DNA from: Sciurus carolinensis
Lineage: Eukaryota; Chordata; Mammalia; Rodentia; Sciuridae
Length of the DNA: 64,000 nt
Direction: 5' to 3'
Assembly (NCBI RefSeq): GCF_902686445.1
Contig: NC_062227.1
Span: 25,164,777 to 25,228,776 of the forward strand
Shown here: positions 44,842-56,624 of the stretch, piece by piece
Position numbering within the stretch: position 1 is the stretch's first letter
How the letters are laid out: each line of letters opens with the position of its first letter
The notes under the pieces: model-generated
The model's input: only the letters and a program-made list of their open reading frames with translations
Databases searched by the model: none
What the model was told of the DNA's origin: nothing
Position numbers and translations under genes: made by a program

Positions 44842-45485
44842 ATTGGTCAGATGTCAGTGGGACTGTGAGATATTGCAGATTTCTTCTATTGGCTTACGTG
44901 TCCCTGTAGATTTCTAGTATATCACCTCCCAGCCTTCAGTAGCTTGAAGTCTTGGAGGAACTTGATAATGCAGTGCTTCTGAAGAAAGCTGCCCCTAGCC
45001 CACTACTGGTTCCAGGGCTTGGAGCTGGCTCTGTGTAGAAAGGCTCTCCCTGGGCAGTCTGCTCCAAGAAGCTGGCCGTGAAAGAGCCTGCCGCCGGAGG
45101 GAGCAGGAGTGCTTGGGGAAGTCCCTGGCTGCCCTGTCCTGGTCCCTGAAGCTGCCTGTGGGCCGGAACTCGCCGTTGGCTCTGAGACTTGGAACTGGTT
45201 CTGTGCAGAAAGGTTCTCACTGGGGGGCCTGCTCCGAGAAGGTGGCCGTGTGGAAGGAGCTCGCCTGGAGGGGCAGGGCTACCTGGGGAAGACTCTAGCT
45301 GCCCGCTCTGCTCTGAATATCTGCCCCTGACTGGGCCTGCCACCCAGGCCGAGCTTCACCTGGTGGGGGAGACTCACTCCGTGGCTCTATTTTAGTCGAG
45401 TCTCTCAATGCCTCCCCTTTTTGAATCCTGTGTTCTGGAGCAACAGGAGATGCAGTCACCCTTTAGTCCGCCATCTTGGATTGCC
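44842..45485 (-). promoter_or_regulatory. L1-B 5' UTR with two 170-bp repeat units
   Basis: Two similar units start at 45018 ('cttggagctgg') and 45188 ('cttggaactgg'), 170 bp apart, sharing 'gtgtagaaagg'/'gtgcagaaagg' and 'tggggaag' landmarks. This core differs from the 68-bp monomers of L1-C and L1-E. Both ends of the UTR are shared with L1-C: the ORF1-proximal 'ttggaggaacttgataatg' text and the distal 'ctggagcaacaggagatgc' start segment. Confidence 0.78.
45469..45479 (-). promoter_or_regulatory. CAAGATGGCGG YY1-type motif at L1-B 5' end
   Basis: The plus strand reads ccgccatcttg, the reverse complement of the L1-C motif at 26613. It is a few bases inside the inferred L1-B 5' end. The matched location in opposite-strand copies supports it as a conserved initiation element. 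Confidence 0.7.
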
Positions 45486-46260
45486 CTTTTTCTTCCTTTA
45501 TTCAACTCTTGAAGCTAGCTATTTCATTCAAGGATACCCCAATTCTTTTTAGTAGAATTGGTATTTAGAAGTCAAGATCTGCTCTAGGTGTGATTGGTGA
45601 GCTCACTGCAATTGAGGCATCACTTCTCCTGGGATGTAGAGGTTGGGAGTATGTGTGTACTCCCCAGCACACTTCAACTCCACATCCTGTGCTCATCCAT
45701 GCCTCCACCTTATCCTGGTTGGGCTCTGGCATCATTACTTAGACTGTATGGATCTTTCTACCCTTTTGGAGACACCCACTTGCTCTGCCCACCTAGAAGC
45801 TTTAGGATAAAGTTGCTCAGGAAAAGAAGGGAAGGCAAAGGGGTAGGGTTGAGCAGGAAGAAGAAGAAGAGACCAGCTGATATTCCTTGTCACTGTGTTC
45901 CACTCTCTTATCTCTATTGTATGTATTAACTCACTCTCACAACAACTACCAAGAGATAATTCAGTTAAATTATTGAAAGGATATTTGTAAATGACCATTG
46001 TGTTCCATTTTATAAATTGAATAATAGTCACTCTTGCTGCTGGTTGGAACTAGAAGTAAGCAAGGGTGCAGAGAATTGTAGGAGACAGTTCCTATTCTGA
46101 TATTATGATGATCTGGTGAGAATCGTGTGAAGGGAAATAAAGCAATCAAGGAAAATTCCAAAGCTTTTTTGGACCTGAGGATATGACTAAAGAATTGTGG
46201 CAGAATCATGTATTAGCATATTTGTTTTTTCCTTATAATTTATAATATGTCCTCTGATAA
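45486..46260. other. Unassigned sequence between L1-B and L1-F
   Basis: Text near 45550-45650 ('gaattggtatttagaagtc', 'aagatctgctctagg') hints at an old L1-type element, but I cannot place it. The rest shows no coding potential or recognised repeat. Confidence 0.4.
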
Positions 46261-46270
46261 ACATGTTTTC

Positions 46271-46567
46271 TTTTTTGAATTGTAAACAAATGGGGTATAA
46301 CTTGTTTCTCTGGTTGTACATGAAGTAGAGGCATACCATTTGTGTAATCATACAATCATACATTTACATAGTGTAATGATGTTTGACTCATTCTGTTATT
46401 TTTCCTTTACCCCACCCCTCCCACCCATCTTTTTCCTCTATATAGTCCATCCTTCCTCCATTCTTGCCTCCCTCCCACCCCCCATTATGTATCATCATCC
46501 ACTTATCAGCGAGATCATTCATCCTTTGGTTTTTTTGGGATTGGCTTATCTCGCTTAGCATGATATT
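46271..46567 (-). mobile_element. L1-F: short 5'-truncated L1 3' end, minus strand, with TSD
   Basis: It holds only the young 3' UTR and the last ORF2 codons ('gagatcattcatcctttgg', 'cttagcatgatatt'). The 10-bp repeat acatgttttc flanks it at 46261-46270 and 46568-46577. No telomere-like hexamers are present in its 3' UTR. Confidence 0.93.
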
Positions 46568-46579
46568 ACATGTTTTCAT

Positions 46580-46611
46580 TTATATCTTTTTATTTCAGGG
46601 CTCTCTCACCT

Positions 46612-46645
<34 letters not shown>

Positions 46646-47215
46646 GTACTGGGCATTTTACCACAGAGCCACATCCCCAGTCCTTATTTGTATTTTATTT
46701 AGAGACAGGGTCTCACTGAGTTGCTTAGGACCTTGCTAAGTTGCTGAGGCTGACTTTGAACCCTTGATGATCCTCCTGCCTCAGCCTCTGGAGCCGCTGG
46801 GATTACAGGTGTGAGCCACCATATCCAACTCTCTCACCTATTAATTAGTCTATTGGTCTATCTCTGCACAAATATCACAGTGTCTTAAGAACTACAACTT
46901 TATAAGAATGAAGTGATGATGTAAATATTTTCACATATTCTTATCTACATTCTTTTATTTCTTCATTTTATGAAAAGTTTGATAAATTCCCTGAAAAATG
47001 ACATTAGGGTTTTGATTGGAATTACATTGATTTATAAGTTAATTTCAGCATTATTGCAGTTTTCACAACATTTGACAAATCCTTTTGGTCTCATTTAAAC
47101 ATTTTAAATTCTTTTTGCTTGTTGTTTCATGAACTCTTCAGTACATCTTCCAATTCACTTTTAATATCTTTGATTATGTTCAGTCTCAATCTATTCTTTC
47201 TTTTTAGTTTACTTT
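46580..47215 (-). mobile_element. Ancient L1 ORF2 fragment, minus strand, split by SINE
   Basis: On both sides of the SINE the text reads as antisense ORF2 around the region between RT and the C-terminus: 'gtctattggtctatctctg', 'agaactacaactttataag' and 'gattggaattacattgat'. It is strongly decayed. Confidence 0.6.
46613..46828 (-). mobile_element. Composite B1/ID-like SINE, minus strand, with 12-bp TSD
   Basis: A long T-run, ID-like 'ggtactgggcattttacca', then B1-like 'gagacagggtctcactgag', 'gctgaggctgactttgaac', 'gccgctgggattacaggtg' and 'gagccacc'. The exact 12-bp TSD ctctctcaccta is at 46601-46612 and 46829-46840. This is the best-delimited copy and defines the full element, about 216 bp including tail. 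Confidence 0.96.
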
Positions 47216-47264
47216 TCTGATATCAATGAGTACATTTTATTTTTATCTTTTAAAGTACTTATTT

Positions 47265-48075
47265 CAACTGATGCATTAATTGTACATGTTTATAGGGTAC
47301 AGTGTGTATATACAGTATATATAGCAAGATCAGGATAATTGAATATCACCTCAAATAGTTACCATGTCTTTGTGTTAGGAATACTCAGAATCCTTTCTAC
47401 TGGCTATTCTGAAGTACACATTAAATGTCAACCATAGTTAAGCATAACATTCTAGCACATTAGAAGTTATTCCTTCCTTTTTAACTGCATCTCTGTGAAC
47501 CATCCTCTCTCCCATATCCTTTATAACTTCTGGTAACCACCATTCTACTCCCTACTTCTATGAGATCAATTTTTTTAGCTTCTGTATATAAATGAGAACA
47601 TGTGGTATTTGTCTTTCAATGCCTGATTTATTTCACTTAACTTACATAGCATCCCCCAGTACAGTTCATATTGCTGCGGATGATTTTATTCTTTTCATGG
47701 CTGAATAATGTTTTGTTTTATATGTATGCCACATTTTCTTTATTCTTTCATTTGTCAACAGACACCTAGGTTGACTCCATATTTGGGGCTACTGTGAGTA
47801 GTGCTGCAATAAATACGGAGTATAGGTATCTCTTCACCATACATATTTCCTTTCCTTTGGTGCATATCCACTAGTGGAATTGCTGGATTCATATGGTAGT
47901 TCTATTTGTAGTTTTCTGAGAAACTTCTGTACTGTTTCTTTTATTGGCTTTCCTGATTTACATTTCCAACATACAAGACTTCCCCTTTTCTGTATCTTAA
48001 CTCGCACTTATTATTTTGTTATTTTTTTACAGTAGCCATTCTAACTGGGGTGAGATGATATTTCATTGTGGCTTT
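47265..48075 (-). mobile_element. Ancient L1 3' UTR and ORF2 end, minus strand
   Basis: Antisense 3' UTR ('gtttatagggtacagtgtg', 'aaatagttaccatgtcttt', 'tggtaaccaccattctact', 'gagaacatgtggtatttgt') continues into ORF2 C-terminus ('gccacattttctttattct', 'agtagtgctgcaataaata', 'gccattctaactggggtga'). Confidence 0.82.
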
Positions 48076-49965
48076 TCATTACCTTGTTGACCATTTGCAA
48101 ATCTGTTGAGAAATAACGGCTATATTTTAAAAGAGTTTTATTGAGATAAAAATTAAGAAGTCTAGAATTCACACATCCAAAGTGTACAATGTATTGCTTT
48201 TTAGTATTTTCACAGGGTTTTGCAACCATCTCTAAGTCTATTTTAGAGCATTTTGTCCTCTCCAAAAACCCATTAACAGTCACTTCCTCTTTCTCCTTCA
48301 CCCTAGAAATAGGGAACTAGTGAGCTAGTTTCTGTCTCTATAGTTGTGCTAAATCTGACTTTCTATGATTCATATGAATGGAATCATATACAATGTGGCC
48401 TTTTTGTGACTCTCCTCTTTCACTTGTAATGTTCCCACCATTTCCCCATGTTTTAGCATGTTTCAGTGCATTGTTTCTTTGCATTTATGAATAAAGTTCC
48501 ATCTTATGGAAATTCTCCATCTCGCTTACCATTCTTTAATTCATGGACTTGGAGTTATTTTCATTTTTTGGCTATTATGAATAATGCTGCCAAAGTCCAA
48601 ATCTTTGTGTAGACATATATTTTCATTTTTCTTAAATATATTCCTAGGAGTGAAATTGATGGATCATTTTGTTTAATGTTTTGAGAAATTGCCAGAGTAG
48701 CAGCACTATTTTGTTTTCTACCAACAATGTACAAAGTTTCTGTTTTCACCATATTCTTGTTACTCTCTGCCTTCTTGATTATAGCTATCTTAATAGATGT
48801 TAAGTGGTATTTTGTTGTGCTTTTGATTTGTTTCCCTCCTGATTTAATGATTTTGATCATCTTATCATGTGGTTATTGGCTATTTGTACAACTCTTTGGA
48901 GTAATATATGCTTAAATCTTTTACCAATTTTGGGGATTGTCTTTTTATTTTTGAGTTGTAACTGGTCTTTTCATTATGAATATGATCCTTTAGATATGTG
49001 ATTTGCAAGTATTTTTTCTCATTCTTTGGTTTGTCCTTTCAGTTTCTTTAGTATCATTTGCAGCACAAAAAAATTTCAATTTTGATTTAGTTCACTTGAC
49101 CCAATTTTTCTTTTATTACTTGCATATCTAAGACACCCCTACCTAATCCAAGGACATGAAAATTTATTCCTTTGTTTTCTTCAAGAGTTCTTTGGTTTTA
49201 GTTCTTACAGTTAAGTCCATGATCCATTTTGAGTTAATTTTTGTATATGTTTGAGGTAGGAGTCCAACTTCATTCTTCTGCACATGGATATCCATTTGTC
49301 CTGGCACATTTGTTGAAAAGATTATTCTTTACCCATGAGTAATCTTAGCAGCATTGTCAAAAATCAGTTGACCATAAATTTATGGGTTTATTTTAGAATC
49401 TCATTTTATTTGGTCTATATGTCTGTCCTTATGCCACTACCAGCTGTCTTGCCTTCTCTAGCTTTATAGTAAGTTGAGAAATCATGAAACATGAATCCAC
49501 CAATTTTATTATTTTTTAAAGATTATTTTGAGTGTTCTGGAACACTTGCATTTCCATGTGAATTTTAGGATCAATTTATCAATTTCTGCAAGAAATTCAA
49601 CTGGGAATTTGTTAGCAAGTGTGTTGAATCTTATATCAATTTGGGAAGAGTGCCATCTTAAAATTATTATATCTTCCAATCTATTCATTTACTTCTTCAT
49701 TAATTTTGTTTTACATTGTTCTGTAGTTTTCAGTTTATAAGTCTTACATACTTCATTTGTTATATTTATTCTTGAGCATTTTAGATTTTGATACTATTAT
49801 GAATAGCATCATTTAAATTTTATTTTGGGTTGTTAATTGCTAGTTTATAGAAATGCAATTAATTTGGATACATTGACCTTATATCCTGTAACTTCACTAA
49901 ACTAATTTTATAAGTTTAATTTTGAATTGAATTCCTTAGGATTTTTAAAACAGTTGGTGTTATGG

Positions 49966-50381
49966 TTTAGATATGAGCTGTTCCCCAAAAGTTCACATGT
50001 GAGACAATGCAAGGAGGTTCAGAGGAGAAATGATTGGGTTATAGCCTTAACATAATCAGTGAATTAATCCCTGAAGGAATTAATTGAGTGGTAACTGAAG
50101 TTGTAGGGTGTGGCTGGAGGAGACTGGAATTGGGCATGGCTTGGAGTATTTATTTTGTATCTGGAGAGTGCAGACTTTCTCTGCTTCCTGATGATGTGAG
50201 CTGCTTCCCTCTGCCACTCTCTTCTGCCTGTTCAGCCTCACCTCCGATCCCTGAGGAAAGGAGCCGGCTGTAAATGGATTGAAACCTCTGAAACCATGAG
50301 CCCTCAAATAAACTTTTCCTCCTTTAAAATTGTTCTGGTCAGATCAGTTAGTCACAGCAGCGAAAAAGCTGACCAAAACAG
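49966..50381 (+). mobile_element. Solo LTR, MaLR-like, plus strand
   Basis: It starts tgttatggtttagatatgag and ends aaaagctgaccaaaaca. An AATAAA lies at about 50306-50313 ('caaataaac'). The 5 bp before it (gttgg) and after it (gtagg) match at 4 of 5 positions, as expected for an old LTR TSD. It is in an ancient L1 whose ORF2 text continues on both sides. No internal region, so a solo LTR. Confidence 0.82.
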
Positions 50382-51041
50382 TAGGTCATACTTTTATAAC
50401 AACAAACAGGTTCTTTCTTATTTGGATACCTTGTATTTTATTTCATTTTATTTTTCTTGCCTAATTGACGTGGTAAGAATAGACATCCATGTCATGATTG
50501 TGATCTTAGGAAGAAAATTTTCAATCTTTTACCCTTACTATGATAGTTATTGTGGGAATTTCATAAATGCTTTCTTTGAGATTTAGGAGATTTCCTTCAA
50601 TTCCCATTATGTTTAATTTTCTTTTGCAATCATTAAAATTGTTGAGTTTTGTTAAGACCTTTTTCTGTATGTATTGAGATGATCATAGCTTTTGTTTTAA
50701 TTTTCCTAATATGCTATACTATTTGAATTGATTTTCTAATATAAACTTACCTTGCGTTCCTGTTCATGGTTTGTAACCTTTTATATGTTGCTGGATTCAG
50801 TTTTCTAGTGTTATGTTGAGGATTTTTGAGTATTTAGTCATAAAGGATATTGGTGTATAGTTTTCTCATTTTTAATTTTGAAATCAGAGAATGAGTTGGA
50901 AATATTACTTCCTTTTCTTTTTTCGAAAGAGCTTGTGAAGACTAGGTATTAGTTTTTTGAATATTTGTAGAAGTCATCTGGGTCTGGGCTTTTCTCCATA
51001 CGGGTCTTGGAATGCATTCCCTTAAGTAAGGAAACGTTATG

Positions 51042-51084
51042 CAAAAAAAAAAAAAAAAAAAAAAAAAAAGAAAGAAAGAAAGAA
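51042..51084. repeat. Poly-A and (GAAA)n tract
   Basis: About 28 A followed by gaaagaaagaaagaaa. It lies at the left edge of the inverted L1 segment. It may be an A-tail or an expanded slippage tract. Confidence 0.95.
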
Positions 51085-51185
51085 AACAAATTTAGATGAA
51101 ATGGAAAAATTTTGACCAAGGACACAAATTACTGAAACTGGGGCCCAAGAATAAACCCAAAATCTGACCATAAAAGAGATGTAGT
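51085..51185 (+). mobile_element. Inverted L1 ORF2 segment, plus strand
   Basis: Sense-strand L1 ORF2 text ('tagatgaaatggaaaaatt', 'ggacacaaattactgaaac') sits inside a minus-strand L1. It corresponds to the part of ORF2 that is missing in antisense between 51020 and 51200. Confidence 0.7.
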
Positions 51186-51422
51186 AAAGACTTCTTTATT
51201 TCTTACTGATGAGCACTGGCGTCACCTCTTTTATTCCTAATTTTAGTCATTTGAGTTGCCTTTCTTTTTATCCTGTTTTTCTGGCTAAAAGTATAGCAGG
51301 TTTGTTTATATTATTGACTATACTTTTCCAAAGTTCTAAATATTTTCCATACTTAGTTCTTTACTTACCTGTATTAGGGCTCATAATTTTTTATTCAATT
51401 TTTAGTGTCTTTTTCCATTCAT

Positions 51423-51523
51423 TTTATTTATTTATTTATTTATTTTTTGTGACAATAGGTACTGAGCCCAGGGCCTCACACATGCTTAGCAGGTCCTCTA
51501 CCACTAGGCTATATCCCTGGCCC
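51423..51523 (-). mobile_element. ID SINE, minus strand, diverged
   Basis: An (ATTT)n tail, then 'aggtactgagcccagggcc', 'tcacacatgcttagcaggt', 'cctctaccactaggctata' and 'tccctggccc': the ID reverse complement with several changes. TSD not clear. Confidence 0.85.
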
Positions 51524-52148
51524 TTAATGTATATTTTTGAATACTCTGAACTTACTTTTTAAAAAATATTCATCATTGTTTTCTATTGTTTAAGTTTCCT
51601 CAGGACTGAATCCTTTCATTAGTGGTGGTTTTAGTAATTTTCTTAGCATCTGATTTATGTAGTTTGAAATTTTGGTTCGTGAGCATACCTGGAGTTTGTG
51701 TTCTCTCATTGTGCATGGGCCCGCTTTGCCCTTGTCTTCTGGGTTTTTGTGGTTGGCTTCACTGGGTGTTGGAGCCCACTTCCTGGTCAAGAGTTTATGT
51801 TTATATCTTCCTACCTTCTTAGACTCATAGCTATAGCCAGTAGCTCTGTGCATTTTTGTGGAAGTTCCATTTGACTTCCAGTGGTGATCTGTGGAGTCTC
51901 CTGCCACCTGTTACTGCCCCCAAACTAGGACACACTACCAAAGTGTGTGTGTGTATTTGTGAAAGAGAGAGAGACAGAGAGATTGTTTCTTATTTTCTGA
52001 TTTTATGAAAACTCTACTTGTGTCAGAAAGGGCTGGATTTAAAGGTGTATCTAGGAAAGTAACTTAGAACATTCTCAGTTTCACATAATCCTGTGTAATA
52101 CTCTTGGACCCTGATCTTGAAACTTCCTTTGTCATTCTCATAAGATGT
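51524..52148. other. Unassigned sequence
   Basis: No recognised repeat except a short (GA)n near 51964-51983. Frames of up to 105 codons on both strands (about 51590-51907) have no recognised homology and lack any gene context. Possibly old L1 5' sequence linked to the L1 ending at 51415. Confidence 0.4.
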
Positions 52149-52512
52149 ATGAGTGTACACTTTTTTTTAAGTTTTAATTTACTTTTATTGTAAAGAAATG
52201 GGATACATGTTGTTTCTGTTTGTACATGGAAAACAGCATACCATTTGCATAACCATACATTTACATAGGGTAATGATGTTTGATTCATTCTGTTAATTTT
52301 TCCTTCCCCCTACCCCTCCCACCCCTCTTTTCCCTCTATACAGGCCCTCCTTCTTCCATTCTTGCCCCCCTCTTACCCCCCATTATGTGTCATCATCCAC
52401 TTATCAGCGAGATCATTCGTCCTTTGGTTTTTTGCGATTGCCTTACCTCACTTAGCATGATATTCTCCAATTTCATCCATTTGCCTGAAAATGCCATAAT
52501 TTCATTATTCTT

Positions 52513-54180
52513 TTTTTTTTATTATAAAATTGTAAACAAATGGGATACATGTTGTTTCTCTGTCTATACATGGCGTAAAGGCATACCATTTGTGTAATCA
52601 TAAATCTACATAGGGTAATGTTGTTTGATTCATTCTGCCATTTTTTCCCTTCCCCCCCTCCCCTCCCACCCTTCCCCTCCATCTATACAGTCCTTCCTTC
52701 CTCCATTCCTGCCCCCCTCCCTAAACCCAACTCCAACCCCAACACTAACCCTTCCCACCCCCCATTATGTGTCATCATCCACTTATTAGCGATATCATTC
52801 TTCCTTTGGTTTTTTGAGATTGGCTTATCTCACTTAGCATGATATTCTCCAGTTTCATCCATTTGCCTGCAAATGCCATAATTTTATCGTTCTTTATGGC
52901 TGAGTAATATTCCATTGTATATATATACCACATTTTCTTTATCCATTCATCAATTGAAGGACATCTAGGTTGGTTCCACAATCTGGCTATTGTGAACTGA
53001 GCAGCTATGAACATTGATGTGGCTGTATCTCTGTAGTATGCTGAATTTAAGTCCTTTGGGTATAGGCCAAGGAGTGGGATAGCTGGGTCAAATGGTCGTT
53101 CCATTCCAAGTTTTCTAAGGAATCTCCACACTGCTTTCCAGAGTGGCTGCACTAATTTGCAGCCCCACCAGCAATGTATGAGTATACCTTTTTCCCCACA
53201 TCCTCGCCAATGCCTGTTGTTGCTTATATTCTTGATATTCACCATTCTAATTGGGGTGAGATGCAATCTTAGTGTAGTTTTGATCTGCATTTCTCTTAGT
53301 ACTAGAGATGTTGAACATTTTTTCATATGTTTGTTGATTTCTTGTAGATCTTCTTCTGTGAAGTGTCTATTCATTTCCTTAGCCCATTTGTCAATTGGGT
53401 TATTTGTATTCTTGGTGTAGAGTTTTTTGAGTTCTTTATAGATTCTGGAAATTAGTGCTCTATCTGAAGTGGCAAAGATTTTCTCCCACTCTGTAGGCTC
53501 TCTCTTCGCATTGCTGATAGTTTCCTTTGCTGAGAGAAAGCTTTTTAGTTTGAATCTTTCCCAGTTGTTGATGATTCTTGCTTTTATTTCTTGAGCTATG
53601 GGAGTCCTGTTAAGGAAGTCTGATCCTAAGCCAACAAGTTGAAGATTTGGACCTACTTTTTCTTCTATAAGATGCAGGGTCCCTGGTCTGATTTTAAGGT
53701 CCTGGATCCATTGTGAGTTGATTTTTGTGCAGGGTGAGAGATAGGGGTTTAGTTTCATTCTGTTGCATATGGATTTCCAGTTTTCCCAGCACCATTTAGA
53801 GGCTATTATCCACTGCATATTTTTGGCCCCTTTGTCTAGTATGAGAAAATTGTATTTATTTGGGTTTGTGTCCGTGTCCTCTATTCTGTACCATCGATCT
53901 ACCTGTCTATTTTGGTACCAATACCATGCCATTTTTGTTACTATTGCTTTGTAGTATAGTTGATGTTCTGGTATTGCGATACCCCCTGCTTCACTCTTTC
54001 TACTGAGGATTGCTTTAGCTATTCTGGGTTTCTTATTCTTCCAGATGAATTTCATAATTGCTTGCTCTATTTCTGTAAGGTACATCATTGGGATTTTAAT
54101 TGGAATTGCATTGAATCTGTATAGCACTTTTGATAGCGTGGCCATTTTGAGAATATTAATTCTGCCTATCCATGAACATG
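52513..54180 (-). mobile_element. Younger L1 3' segment embedded in L1-GH
   Basis: It begins with a T-run at 52510-52521 and the young 3' UTR, includes hexamer remnants (52720-52752) and an open 483-codon C-terminal ORF2 (52775-54226). Peptides such as '[19 protein letters not shown]' and '[17 protein letters not shown]' are shared with L1-A. The right boundary, where similarity to L1-A drops, is estimated at 54165-54200. Confidence 0.78.
52720..52752 (-). repeat. Degenerate telomere-like hexamers in L1-GH 3' UTR
   Basis: Plus-strand units ctaaac, ccaact, ccaacc, ccaaca and ctaacc, i.e. decayed TTAGGG-type units on the L1 sense strand, followed by the G-rich block (cccttcccacccccc). Same position as the arrays of L1-B, C and D. 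Confidence 0.8.
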
Positions 54181-56568
54181 GGAGATTGTTCCATCTTCTA
54201 AGGTCTTCCTCAATTTCTTTCTTCAATGTTTTGTAGTTTTCATTGTAGAGATCTTTTACCTCTTTTGTTAGATTGATTCACAAGTATTTTATTTTTTTCT
54301 TGAGGCTATTGTAGATGGAGTTGTTTTCCTCATTTCCCTTTCAGAAGTTTCATCGCTTGTGTATAAAAATGCTTTAGATTTATGTGTGTTGATTTTATAG
54401 CCTGCTATTTTGCTGAATTCATTGATGAGGTCTCGAAGTTTTCTGGAGGAGGTTTTTGGATCCTCTATATATAGAATCATGTATCAGCAAATAGTGACAG
54501 CTTAAGTTCCTCTTTTCCTATTCATATCCCTTTAATTTCTTTAGTCTGTCTAATTGCTCTGGCTAGAGTTTTGAGGACAATGTTGAATAGAAGTGGTAAA
54601 AGAGGACATCCCTGTTTGTTCCCATTTTTAAAGGGAATGGTTTCAGTTTTTCTCCATTAAGAATGATGTTGGCCATGGGCTTAGCATAAGTAGCCTTTAC
54701 AATGTTGAGGTATGTTCCTACTATCCCTATTTTTTCTAGTGTTTTGAGCATGAAGGGGTGCTGTATTTTGTTGAACGCATTTTCTGTGTCAATTGAAATA
54801 ACTATGATTCTTACCCTTAAGTCTATTGACATGATGGATTACATTTATTGATTTACAGATGTTAAACCATCCTTGCATTCCAGGGATGAACCCACTTGAT
54901 CGTGGTGCACAATTTCCTTAATATGCTTTTGGATACGGTTTGCCAATATTTTGTTAAGGATCTTTGCATCTATATTCATCAAGGATATTAGTGTAAAATT
55001 TTCTTTCCTTGATGTGTCTTTTCCTGGTTTGGGTAGGAGGGTGATATTAGCTTCATAGAATGAGTTTGGTAGGGTACCCTCCTTTTCTATTTCCTGGAAT
55101 ACTTGGAGAAGTAGGAATGAGTTCTTCTTTGAAGGTCTTGTAGAACTCGACTGAGAATCCGTCTGGTCCTGGGCTTTTCTTGGATGGTAGATTTTTAATG
55201 GCTTCTTCTGTTTCATTGCTTGATATTGATCTGTTTAAATTGTGTATGTCCTCCTGGTTTAGTTTGTCTCTAGAAATTTGTCAATGTCTTCGGTAGTTTC
55301 TATTTTGTTGGAATATAAATTTTTGAAGTAGCTTCTTATTATGTTATGTGTCTCAGTGGTGTCTGTTGTGATATTTCCTTTTTCATCACAAATTTTAGTA
55401 ATTTGAGTTTTCTCTTCCCTTCTCTTTGTTAGTGTTGCTAAGGGTTTGTCTATTTTGTTTACTTTTTCAAAGAACCAACTTTTTGTTTTGTCAATTTTTT
55501 GAATTGTTTCTTTTGTTTCAATTTCATTGATTTCAGCTCTGATTTTAATTATTTCCTCTCTTCTACTACTTTTGCTGTTATTCTGTTTTTCTTTTTCTAG
55601 GGCTTTGAGCTGTAATGTTAGGTCATTTAGTTGTTGTCTTTCCATTCTTTTCTGGAATGCGCTCCATGCAATGAATTTTCCTCTTAGTACCGCTTTCATA
55701 GTGTCTCAGAGATTTTGATATGTTTTATCATCATTCTCATTGACCTCTAAGAATTTTTTTATCTCCTCCCTGATGTTTTCTGTTATCCATGTTTCATTTA
55801 ATAGCATATTATTTAGTCTCCAGGAGTTGCAGTAATTTCTATTTTTTATTTTGTCATTGATTTCTACTCTCAGTCCATTATGATCTGATAGAACACAAGG
55901 CAGTATCTCTATTTTTTTGCGTTTCCTAAGGACTGCTTTGTGTCATAACATATGGTCTATTTTCGAGAAGGTTCCATGTGCTGCTGAGAAGAAAGTGAAT
56001 CCGTTCGTTGATGGATGGAATATTCTATATATGTCTATTAATTCTAGGTTATTGATTGTGTTATTGAGTTCTATGGTTTCTTTGGTTGGTTTTTGTTTGG
56101 AAGATCTATCTAATGGTGACAGCGGTGCATTAAAGTCCCCCAGAATTATTGTGTTGTGGTCTATTTGATTCCTGAAACCGAGAAGGATTTGTTTGATGTA
56201 CAGGGATGCACCATTGTTTGGGGCATAAATATTTACTATCGTTATGTCTTCCTTATTTATGGTTCCTTTAAGCAATATGAAATGTCCTTCTTTATCTCTT
56301 CTGAATAACTTTGACTTGAAGTCCACTTTATCTGATATAAGGATGGAAACCTCCACTTTTTTACTGAGTCCATGTGCGTGGTAGGTTTTTACCCATCCTT
56401 TCACCTTTAGTCTGTGAGTGTCTTTTTCTATGAGATGAGTCTCTTGCAGGCAGCATATTGTGGGTCTTTCTTGTTAATCCATTCTGCCAGTCTATGTCTT
56501 TTGATTGATGAGTTTAGGCCATTAACTTTCAGGGTTATTATTGAGATATGGTTTGTATTCCCAGTCAT
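52775..56568 (-). pseudogene. L1-GH ORF2, chimeric and broken
   Basis: Start 'MTGNTNHISIIT...' at 56568. Endonuclease blocks at 55943-56404 ('YAPNNGASLYIKQ', 'GDFNAPLSPLDRSS'). RT blocks around 54480-54640 are damaged: the 'FADDM' codons are frameshifted near 54480 and 'GTRQGCP' reads 'GTNRDVL'. The C-terminal 483 codons are open with '[19 protein letters not shown]'. The N-terminal two thirds belong to an older subfamily than the C-terminal third. Confidence 0.9.
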
Positions 56569-56624
56569 TTGGGCTTCTTTATGGTTTTTAATTTGGCTTG
56601 GTTTCTCCTTTGAGTGTTTTTTCT

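Larger units (their letters stand above)
39650..45485 (-). mobile_element. L1-B: near full-length L1, minus strand
   Basis: It runs from the poly-T/3' UTR at 39650 ('gtaaacaaatgggatacat') through ORF2, ORF1 and a 640-bp 5' UTR ending in 'cgccatcttgga' at 45480. Length 5.8 kb. It is one of the best preserved copies: three long ORF2 pieces of 349, 366 and 319 codons survive. No clear TSD was found at 39630-39650 versus 45486-45510. Confidence 0.93.
48125..51415 (-). mobile_element. Ancient L1 3' UTR plus ORF2, minus strand, interrupted
   Basis: The left end has 'gttttattgagataaaaat' and 'cacagggttttgcaaccat' (antisense L1ME/MC 3' UTR). ORF2 follows through 'tggaatcatatacaatgtg', 'tcctaggagtgaaattgat' and 'ggtctgtccttatg'-like text to RT landmarks near 50990 ('catctgggtctgggctttt') and endonuclease-proximal ORF2 at 51200-51410. 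An LTR (49966-50381) and an inverted segment (51085-51185) interrupt it. Confidence 0.78.

Noticed and set aside
39630..45510. A TSD for L1-B (T-rich similarity such as tcttttcc versus ttttcttcc).
   Set aside because: Only low-complexity pyrimidine similarity; no convincing direct repeat of 7 bp or more.
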